Origin: CAWCCP01 sp963701245
GTDB taxonomy: Bacteria > Patescibacteriota > Saccharimonadia > Saccharimonadales > UBA4665
Assembly: GCA_963701245.1 (NCBI GenBank)
Contig: OY969576.1
Coordinates: forward strand, 1,240,001 to 1,304,000
Reading direction: 5' to 3'
DNA length: 64,000 nt
The position numbers and the translations under genes are program-made. The notes under the pieces are model-generated. The model ran no database searches and was not told the DNA's origin. It worked only from the letters and a program-made list of their open reading frames with translations. This document shows, in pieces, positions 18,763-27,217 of this stretch. The stretch's first letter is position 1. Each line of letters starts with the position of its first letter.

Positions 18763-19611
18763 TCAAGCTACCTTTTTACGCAACACCCTGTCTCTTTCCT
18801 TTCGTAGCGGTTTAGCCGCCAGGAGGCTGGCAGCGTAAGCTGCCGGACTCATGTTACCGAGCGCACTGTGTCGACGCTTGTGGTTGTAGTAATGAATCGT
18901 CAGGGCAATCGCTTCGTGCAGCTGCTCTGTTGTTTTGAGTTGGTTGAGTGGTGGTAGCTCATCCTTGAGCGTGCCGAAGAACCGTTCCATGAAGCCATTC
19001 TGCCAGGGGCTGGCTTTGGTGCTAGCACTGAGCGTTATTTCTAACCGGGCACACAATTCCTGGTGCTTGTAGCTCAGGTATTCGCTACCTTGGTCGCTGT
19101 GGAGGATGGCAGGCACAGGGTGCCTGCTGAGGGCATCTAGCATGGCCGTGTACGTCAGATTGCTGGTGTGCCGCAGACCGAGTGTCCAGCCCAGCACCCG
19201 TCTGGTCTTGAGATCCAACACGACTGCCAGGTAGTGGTACTGTCGGTCAACAAACAAGTAGGTAAAGTCTTGCACCCAAGCCTGTGCATTGACCATGCCG
19301 TGATAAGACAAGCCAGCTTGCGGCCGGGTTTCGTCACGGAACACGGCGTACTGCTTGAGGGCATTGGCCGGTGCCGGTATCTCTGGGCGGCTACGTTTGC
19401 CGTACTTCTTGCTTCGCCTGGCAATGGTAATGCCGGCCAGCGAGCGAATACGCCGGGCTTTGGCTTGGCTCCAACCGAGCTCTGCGCTCAAGCGACGGAC
19501 ACCGTAGCGAGGGTGCTCCTCGTGCACCTGCCGCAGCTCATGAACTGCTCGGGCGTCCCGCGCAGTCCGGACGGTTGGTGTTCGGTACAACCGACTGCGA
19601 GCAATACCCAA
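18763..19611 (-). CDS. IS3-family transposase OrfB (DDE integrase core)
   Basis: The catalytic half of the transposase. An HTH_21-type region (EEHPRYGVRRLSAELGWSQ) is followed by the rve core with Asp in DFTYLFVDRQ, Asp in LHSDQGSEYL and Glu in NGFMERFFGTLKDE. The listed start is a TTG; the same frame is open upstream to about 19664 and is offset -1 from OrfA, whose end overlaps it at TCAAAAGACTAG. A -1 ribosomal frameshift there would give an OrfAB fusion, as is usual for IS3 elements. Confidence 0.92.
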   Translation of the reverse strand: MGIARSRLYRTPTVRTARDARAVHELRQVHEEHPRYGVRRLSAELGWSQAKARRIRSLAGITIARRSKKYGKRSRPEIPAPANALKQYAVFRDETRPQAGLSYHGMVNAQAWVQDFTYLFVDRQYHYLAVVLDLKTRRVLGWTLGLRHTSNLTYTAMLDALSRHPVPAILHSDQGSEYLSYKHQELCARLEITLSASTKASPWQNGFMERFFGTLKDELPPLNQLKTTEQLHEAIALTIHYYNHKRRHSALGNMSPAAYAASLLAAKPLRKERDRVLRKKVA

Positions 19612-19661
19612 GGTCTGTGCGCCTTGTTTCCGCCATCCCGGGTCGACTACTTCCAGGACGG

Positions 19662-19919
19662 CTAGTCTTTTGACCGGTTGAGTTCTGCCGTGGCTCTACC
19701 GAGCATCTTATACAGCTGCTCGTTCTCCTTACGGAGCCGGTTATTTTCGAGGATGAGATTACGATCTTTGTCGACAATGCCACTCCGGAGCCAACGGTAG
19801 ATGGCCTGGGTACTGACGCCAGTAGCTTGTGAAACGGTACTCACGGCTACGCCGTGATTCCGTATTTTGTCGAGTATCTCACTCTTGAGTTTCGGGTCAA
19901 TGGGTATGCCGGTGGCCAT
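19662..19919 (-). CDS. IS3-family transposase OrfA (HTH/leucine-zipper protein)
   Basis: An 85-aa protein with a helix-turn-helix (VAVSTVSQATGVSTQAIYRWL) and a leucine-zipper region (LILENNRLRKENEQLYKML) that pairs with the fused OrfAB product. It binds the element ends and, alone, limits transposition in related elements. A GGAGCATTGCAAC leader supplies the ribosome site. Confidence 0.9.
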   Translation of the reverse strand: MATGIPIDPKLKSEILDKIRNHGVAVSTVSQATGVSTQAIYRWLRSGIVDKDRNLILENNRLRKENEQLYKMLGRATAELNRSKD

Positions 19920-19980
19920 GTTGCAATGCTCCTTATTTGATTACATTGTACTGCCTTTTGAAAGAGACAGTGTGTGTATT

Positions 19981-21707
19981 TTAATGGGAGCGTGACAGCA
20001 CATTACTCAAAATTGCGTTGTATACGGTTCGTATCTGCTCGCTGGATTGATCGAGATTATATGCTTTCGTAATGTCATTAAGTGCAGTTACCATCTGGTG
20101 ATTTTTATAATACTCAAGCGCCGAGTAATACCAGATCGTAGAATCTAGCGGAAATAGACTGGATGCTTTCTGTAAATACATTTCATTTGCGTGTTTCGAT
20201 CCTAACCCGACTAATAGTGTGAAAATTGACATGTTGTCATAGAGCGCTTCCAGATTACCGTACTTCATTCCGGTTTTAAGTGCGGTCACTGCAGCTTGCT
20301 GATTACCCTCGGCGTAGAGTATTTGCGCATAGGTATTGTAATTAAAGGTGTACGGAAAAGCCCGAATCGATTGCGTAACATACCTTGATGCAACTGAGTA
20401 ATCTCCCTGATCAAAAAAATGAACTGCCAGGTCATTTTCTGCGACATAATTACCAGTTGACGCAGAATTGTTTGCATAATCGAGGCCCCATTCATTGCGC
20501 CATTGCACGCCACGAATTGATGTTCGAACTCCAAAGAATACTAGTAGCAAGCATGCAAATACTACAACCCATTTTGATTTAATTTGAACTGGATATGCGG
20601 TAAGGATTAGACCGATCATGCCAAGCAGACTTGCCGAGGGAAAATAAAACCAGTTCTCACTGAGAGTCATATCTAACGGAACTACCTGTAAGAGTAAGAC
20701 CATTCCCAGAGCAAACCAGACCGCAAAAAATATATAACATTGAAACAGTACTTTACTTTTATCCCGATACAGTCGTCTCGCAAAATAGATGATTAAGCCT
20801 ATAAAGACCAGATCGATAATTAAAGGCAGTAGCACGTGAGCGACGCTGAATCTCGGATATACCCAATAGTAATTTCCCGCTAATCGAAACGGAAACATCA
20901 ATTTGGATAGGTACATCAGCATTATCGAAGGGGCAGTCAAAATTCTACCTATCAGACTTAGGTTATCTATCGGGGCATTATGAGGATTTGTGAATAAGCC
21001 AATTGCATGAATACGAAGTATCGAATACAGAATAATTGGTGGGATTATTAAAATAACAAAGCGACGTAATCGTTTCCGGTTAAACCAGTACAGCCAAAGA
21101 GATGCTAATAATATGAATAAGACACCAGATTCTTTTGACAGTAATGATAGAAAAAGACAACTTACCACAAGGAGTAAGCTTCGATTTGATTTTCTATTCA
21201 TTAAGAAATATAACGCCAGAAGTCCAAAGAAAAAGAACAGCACATCATCCATTGAAGCGATTTCAAGTACTGTTTGAGAGTTAATGGGTAGTATCAGAAA
21301 CAGTAAAGCGGCGAGTATAGCCAGGTACTGTTTCATAGGACGTTTGAATAATAAATAAAGTAAATATGTACTTCCTATGCAAAGTGCTAGTTGAATAATG
21401 TGAAAAAAATCGGATATGACCGAAACAAGGTATAGATTAAAGAATATACAACCAGCATTAATGGCCGATAGTAAAAGCCGGTCATTGGTTTTAATCCTTG
21501 GCCATTATAAAAAGTGCCTCCCTCAAAAAATATATTTATGTGGGTAATCGAGTGAACTGGAATGCTATAAACGATTTGACTCAAGTCATCACCCTGAAAC
21601 GAATTTGCCAGGCCAGTAAAATACACGACAAATCCAATTATTACGAAAATTAATAATGCTTGCTTGTTAGTAAGCCTGTTTAACCTAGAAAATATATTAG
21701 TTTTCAC
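19981..21707 (-). CDS. membrane glycosyltransferase (PMT/TMTC-like) with TPR tail, one apparent frameshift
   Basis: Multi-pass membrane protein of about 575 aa when repaired. The N-terminal luminal-type loop GLANSFQGDDLSQIV carries the Asp-Asp expected of GT-C mannosyltransferases, and about ten membrane helices follow. The last ~150 residues are soluble TPR-like helices (QGDYSVASRYVTQSIRAFP). The frame breaks at 21403-21409: a T7 run on the coding strand should be T8 to continue as PIFFHIIQLALCIGST. It starts with GTG and may glycosylate surface proteins or polymers. The neighbouring IS has removed whatever lay downstream. Confidence 0.82.
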
Positions 21708-21859
21708 CCTCTCAAGTAACCTTGCTTACGCTTATAACTAAGTGTAACAAATATCTCTATATACATTATTGATTGTTTAGTCGATAACCCTTTTGTTTAG
21801 TACATAGTAATCTGGTACGATGCTGATAACTAACTCTTAAAGGTGGGTATGGGGATTTT

Positions 21860-24081
<2,222 letters not shown>

Positions 24082-24170
24082 GTATTGGAGTCGATTTTAC
24101 TGTTTGGTATTTTACGTTTCTGGCTCTAGATAAGCTCGGGTAATAGTACCATAACAGAGACGGAATGAAA

Positions 24171-24195
24171 ATCCCCCTCGATAATCAAGGGGGAT
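24171..24195. terminator. intrinsic terminator-like hairpin
   Basis: ATCCCCCT and AGGGGGAT form an 8-bp stem with a 9-base loop. The minus side is followed by TTTTC, the plus side by CTTTCC, so it may act in either direction. It is the only clear element in the first half of the 362-bp gene-free stretch between tRNA-Glu and the transposase; the second half is AT-rich with DnaA-box-like words. Confidence 0.6.
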
Positions 24196-24221
24196 CTTTC
24201 CAGAGATTTTAGTGTTTAGAG

Positions 24222-24230
24222 CGGTCAGTC
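24222..24230 (+). repeat. CGGTCAGTC motif, copy 1
   Basis: CGGTCAGTC in the context TTTAGAG-CGGTCAGTC-ATTG, 26 bp after a terminator-like hairpin. Two more copies lie within 3 kb at 26862 and 27151, all on the plus strand and all in non-coding DNA. Confidence 0.45.
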
Positions 24231-24346
24231 ATTGCTCATTAACTATTGTGGATAGTATCATATTTTTGACGTTAACGCCACTGCTTATCCGACGACTATG
24301 TAGTCAGAACACGTTAACTTCTAAGATGTTACACCTCTGTCATAGC

Positions 24347-24355
24347 TTTATCCAC
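24347..24355 (+). promoter_or_regulatory. consensus DnaA box
   Basis: TTATCCACA matches the DnaA box consensus exactly. A second perfect copy is at 27190-27198, and one-mismatch copies are at 24247-24255 (minus) and 25323-25331. No dnaA gene is in the window, so an origin role is only a possibility. Confidence 0.35.
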
Positions 24356-24443
24356 AACTAGATACATTACACAACATAAAGTACACTCTCTAAGCTGTTA
24401 TTTATTACTTGTTTACATGTAATTTTAGAGTATAGTTATTAAT

Positions 24444-25301
24444 ATGAGATACACACTAAAAGATATGCAAAAACAATTTCCTGACGATGATGCTTGCTTA
24501 CAACTCATTTTTGACAGTCGTTATGGTGAGATAAAAGCGTGTCCAAAGTGTGGCGTAGTTAATGTTAAATTCTATCGGGTCAAAAAGCGCATGGCTTATG
24601 AGTGTAAGGAATGTAGACACCAGATTTATCCGTTAGCTGGCACGATCTTTGAAAAGACTACGACTCCGCTTACTGATTGGTTCCATGTTATGTATTTATT
24701 CTCAGTATCTAAAAACGGTGTATCGGCAAAAGAGATTGAACGACAAGTCGGGGTATCATATAAAACTGCTCACCGCATGGCTAAGCTTGTACGATTATCA
24801 ATGAATGAAAGCGGTAAACTTGGTTTTTTAGGTAAACCCGTCGAAGCTGACGAAGCATACATCGGCGGTAAGCGAAAACAAACAGAAATAGCAGATAAAA
24901 AGACTCCGCTATTGGCAGCTCTTGAAGTTGGCGGTCATATTAGAACTGCAGTTGTTAGCAAAGCAGTTTCAGCTACAGCATTACCATTCTTACTGGAAAA
25001 CTTATACGAGGGTGCAACGCTTCATACAGATGAAAGCAAAATCTATCATCATAAAGAAGTAGAAGCTCATTTTAACCATTTGTCAGTACGTCACATTGCC
25101 AAAGAGTGGTCACGCAATGGTGTAACCACTAACCACGTTGAATCCTTTTTTGGCCAGTTTAAAAACTCCATTCGTGGCACGTACCACTCGGTCAGTCCAC
25201 GATACCTAAATTACTACGCTTCAGAATTTACTTTTCGTTATAATCACCGGACTGAGCCGATTTTCGCTTTGCTTTTGGCAAAGGCTGTGAAGCAGCTTTA
25301 A
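24444..25301 (+). CDS. IS1595-family (ISXO2-like) transposase
   Basis: A 285-aa transposase. An N-terminal zinc ribbon (CPKCG ... CKECRHQ, about residues 33-60) and a helix-turn-helix (GVSAKEIERQVGVSYKTAHRM) precede the catalytic domain with Asp in VEADEAYIGG, Asp in LHTDES and the N-H-V-E-S-F-F-G-Q-F-K block near 235. It appears full length. No convincing inverted repeats were seen, but CCACAACT occurs on both sides (24352-24359 and 25326-25333), the 8-bp duplication size expected for this family. Confidence 0.92.
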   Translation: MRYTLKDMQKQFPDDDACLQLIFDSRYGEIKACPKCGVVNVKFYRVKKRMAYECKECRHQIYPLAGTIFEKTTTPLTDWFHVMYLFSVSKNGVSAKEIERQVGVSYKTAHRMAKLVRLSMNESGKLGFLGKPVEADEAYIGGKRKQTEIADKKTPLLAALEVGGHIRTAVVSKAVSATALPFLLENLYEGATLHTDESKIYHHKEVEAHFNHLSVRHIAKEWSRNGVTTNHVESFFGQFKNSIRGTYHSVSPRYLNYYASEFTFRYNHRTEPIFALLLAKAVKQL

Positions 25302-25336
25302 CTATCTGTAGAAATTTCTTCTTACCCACAACTTCA

Positions 25337-25852
25337 TTATACCTCGTACGTTTTGAAACATGATTTGGTTTGCTCTACGTCCGGCATTAGTACATGTACA
25401 ACGTCTCTTATGCTATTGTTGTTCTTTGATTTGTACTCAACATATTCACGCTTCACTTCCGCAAAGAACGGTAATGGGTAATCAACATTGTTTATGGTTA
25501 AAATGTTACACGGTTTCGCAATCGCGAAGGCGGCATTTACTATATCTCCCATTTCTATTTTATGCTTGGTGCTTGGATGGTTTTTATAAAGAAAACAAAG
25601 TTTTGCCGCAAAATCCATTAAAGCTTTTGAAAGCGTGACATAAGCCATATTCTGTTCAAGAAATTCTGCTATTTTTTCTTTGTGTTCCTTATCAGAAGTG
25701 CACATAATTTCATACTTTGTAAATCCCGTGACTACAAACTTATAATCGTTCTCGAGTTTTTCAAAGAGCTTTACATAAGAAGCAGTTTGATTTTCGGTAA
25801 GTGCATGCGAAATTATATTGGCGTCCACCAATAATAATTCCTTTGCAGACAT
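25337..25852 (-). CDS. PIN-domain ribonuclease, probable toxin
   Basis: A 171-aa PIN fold. The first acidic residue is in LLLVDANII (Asp9), the second in FTKYEIMC, and the third in IEMGDIVNAAFAI, followed by the ILTINNVDYPLPF strand. These acidic residues bind the metal that cleaves RNA. It shares one base (TAATG) with the small gene upstream, a typical toxin-antitoxin layout, so it is most likely a VapC-like toxin. It sits beside a transposase, consistent with an accessory location. Confidence 0.82.
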   Translation of the reverse strand: MSAKELLLVDANIISHALTENQTASYVKLFEKLENDYKFVVTGFTKYEIMCTSDKEHKEKIAEFLEQNMAYVTLSKALMDFAAKLCFLYKNHPSTKHKIEMGDIVNAAFAIAKPCNILTINNVDYPLPFFAEVKREYVEYKSKNNNSIRDVVHVLMPDVEQTKSCFKTYEV

Positions 25853-26079
25853 TATGAAGTAGCTTTAAGGAGACCCTTTGATGGGCTTGGATTAGAGGAC
25901 TTAGGCTCTTGTATCGAGTCTTTTGGTAAGGATATATCCATATTTAGCCCCTTTTCTATTCGTGGAAATTTAGTTTGTTTAATCATAGTGTATACGCGCC
26001 CCTTTATTAAGCATAGACGTTTTCCACAAGAACGAACTGTAAGAACCACTACATGCTTCAAATTAATGTACAAATTCAT
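25852..26079 (-). CDS. small protein upstream of PIN toxin, candidate antitoxin
   Basis: A 75-codon frame. The first part (INLKHVVVLTVRSCGKRLCLIKG) looks like a short beta-strand DNA-binding or dimerisation region, and the C-terminal half is polar and proline/serine-rich, like the flexible toxin-binding tail of many antitoxins. I recognise no family. The start could be codon 32 (MIKQTK). The one-base overlap with the PIN gene is the main support. Confidence 0.55.
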   Translation of the reverse strand: MNLYINLKHVVVLTVRSCGKRLCLIKGRVYTMIKQTKFPRIEKGLNMDISLPKDSIQEPKSSNPSPSKGLLKATS

Positions 26080-26280
26080 AATTATATATATTATAACATA
26101 TATTTTTTACAGAGGTCATATTCTGATTATGTTATAATAATCAATATTTTGATGTAATCGAAATGATTATTTCACACTAATTTGACAAGTTTTTGAATGG
26201 CTTAAAAACATAAGCAAAGTTCTTATATAATAAAATATTTGACTTGAAAAGTTAATTACATAATAATCTTTTATATCAAT

Positions 26281-26352
26281 CGCCTTAGATTGAACCGCGA
26301 GGACAAGTACGGTTTTAGAGACCGCTGCTTTCAAACACTCAGCCAACCTGCC
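26281..26352 (-). pseudogene. tRNA-Ser-like sequence with CTA anticodon, 3' half degenerate
   Basis: The 5' half fits a bacterial tRNA-Ser: GGCAGGT, TG, a D-arm GCTGAG...GAAAGC, A26, and an anticodon stem GCGGT/ACCGT around the loop CTCTAAA. The anticodon would be CTA, which reads the stop codon UAG. A GGTTCAATC T-loop-like segment follows, but its stem does not pair (CGCGG against TAAGG) and no 3' acceptor strand complements GGCAGGT. There is no CCA. It is therefore probably a truncated or replaced tRNA gene, not a working suppressor. Confidence 0.55.
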
Positions 26353-26357
26353 ATATT

Positions 26358-26402
26358 AAAAAAACAGCCGCGAGTGGACTTTCGTACTCCCCTCACGGTC
26401 TA
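26358..26402 (-). ncRNA. short hairpin transcript ending in U7 (terminator or attenuator)
   Basis: On the minus strand GACCGTGAG pairs with CTCGCGG, closing an inner AGTAC-GAAA-GT..ACT hairpin with a GNRA tetraloop and a CC bulge; a run of seven T follows. It starts at the predicted start point of the promoter at 26409-26438, so the whole RNA would be about 45 nt. It may be an attenuator ahead of the tRNA-like sequence and PIN operon, a small RNA, or the terminator of the gene at 26524. Confidence 0.5.
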
Positions 26403-26408
26403 AAGATT

Positions 26409-26438
26409 AATATAATCAAACGTTAGCGGATTTGTCAA
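26409..26438 (-). promoter_or_regulatory. strong sigma70-type promoter
   Basis: TTGACA (26438-26433) and TATATT (26414-26409) are 18 bp apart on the minus strand. The hairpin at 26358-26402 begins 7 nt after the -10. The rest of the 444-bp gene-free stretch (26080-26280) is very AT-rich and holds nothing else I can name. Confidence 0.6.
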
Positions 26439-26523
26439 TTTTAACCTTAACTAAATACTACTCCTGCTTTTTTGGCACTACAAAAACGAAACGGCGCCGA
26501 CATAGTTTCTATAAGAGCCCTCT

Positions 26524-26805
26524 CTATAAATTTGATTCTGCTAAGGATGTATCTTTAACTGACCTAAATTTTCTATAAATTCGTTTAGGTTTATTAAACC
26601 AAACGAGAACTATCATAATAAGCGGAACGAACGTAGCTATAAGATAGATTGAAAACGCTAAGATAACATAGATCGTTCGAATAGTATTGTTGGCAATCGT
26701 GATATGAAAGATGTTTGAAATAAACAAACCATGCGTTGCATCACTGACAATTATCCAAAAGACTAACCATGCGAAACTGAATCCCAACTTCTTTAGCCAC
26801 GACAT
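26524..26805 (-). CDS. small two-helix membrane protein
   Basis: A 93-aa protein with two transmembrane helices (about 8-28 and 43-69) and a basic cytoplasmic tail (NKPKRIYRKFR). No family recognised. It follows a terminator and has its own short upstream region. Confidence 0.6.
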   Translation of the reverse strand: MSWLKKLGFSFAWLVFWIIVSDATHGLFISNIFHITIANNTIRTIYVILAFSIYLIATFVPLIMIVLVWFNKPKRIYRKFRSVKDTSLAESNL

Positions 26806-26822
26806 AGTTTTATTTTAACAGC

Positions 26823-26852
26823 AAAAGACCCCCAAATTGATGAGGGTCTTTT
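26823..26852. terminator. bidirectional intrinsic terminator
   Basis: AAAAGACCC and GGGTCTTTT form a 9-bp stem with a 12-base loop; the plus side continues CTTTTT. It most likely ends the minus-strand gene at 26884-27114. Confidence 0.75.
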
Positions 26853-26861
26853 CTTTTTAAG

Positions 26862-26870
26862 CGGTCAGTC
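26862..26870 (+). repeat. CGGTCAGTC motif, copy 2
   Basis: CGGTCAGTC in the context TTTTAAG-CGGTCAGTC-GCAT, 9 bp after the terminator at 26823. Confidence 0.45.
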
Positions 26871-26883
26871 GCATCGATAAATT

Positions 26884-27114
26884 CTAATAACAACCACTTA
26901 CATTATCACAGATATTATCTACTTTATCGCTTAAACTTTGTACATCAGTATCAGCTTGTTGAGCGTTTTGTTCTGCTTGATATGCATTATCTGACGCTGA
27001 GCTTGCGGAGTTACTTATTGCATGAACTTCAATTACTATGTAGAGAACTGCAATAACCATCACTAAGCGAATTACCTTTATTGCAATTCCAGTCCATTTT
27101 TTATTTATCTTCAT
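26884..27114 (-). CDS. small membrane-anchored coiled-coil protein
   Basis: A 76-aa protein with one N-terminal helix (about 9-29) followed by an external or periplasm-side region with heptad spacing (SASDNAYQAEQNAQQADTDV) and two cysteines near the end. The Ala/Gln/Asp heptads recall murein lipoprotein-like spacers. No family recognised. Confidence 0.6.
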   Translation of the reverse strand: MKINKKWTGIAIKVIRLVMVIAVLYIVIEVHAISNSASSASDNAYQAEQNAQQADTDVQSLSDKVDNICDNVSGCY

Positions 27115-27150
27115 GCAACATATCTCGTTTCACTTTTTACTTACTTAGAA

Positions 27151-27159
27151 CGGTCAGTC
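27151..27159 (+). repeat. CGGTCAGTC motif, copy 3
   Basis: CGGTCAGTC in the context CTTAGAA-CGGTCAGTC-ATTT, close to a perfect DnaA-box word (TTATCCACA at 27190). Confidence 0.45.
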
Positions 27160-27217
27160 ATTTTACGTGTTCTGAGTACACACACGTCGCTTATCCACAG
27201 CGTACAAGTTATGACTA

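Larger units (their letters stand above)
18752..19969 (-). mobile_element. IS3-family insertion sequence, about 1.2 kb
   Basis: Two overlapping transposase frames lie between imperfect terminal repeats that both begin TGTCT (TGTCTGTATTGTCAAGCTAC at the left, read on plus; TGTCTCTTTCAAAAGGCAGT at the right, read on minus). It is visibly more GC-rich than its neighbours, suggesting recent arrival. The bases just outside the two ends (CAGAT and GTGTG) do not match, so there is no target duplication. That fits a deletion mediated by the element or recombination between two copies. Confidence 0.85.

Noticed and set aside
19538..19783. Extra open frame between OrfA and OrfB of the IS
   Set aside because: Its translation is low-complexity and lies in the third frame; the real OrfB frame is open through the same stretch.
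24352..25333. Exact ends of the IS1595-family element
   Set aside because: CCACAACT flanks the gene and could be an 8-bp target duplication, but no matching inverted repeats lie just inside it, so I give only the gene.
26281..26352. Working amber suppressor tRNA
   Set aside because: The T-stem and acceptor stem do not pair and there is no CCA end, so it is listed as a tRNA-like pseudogene.
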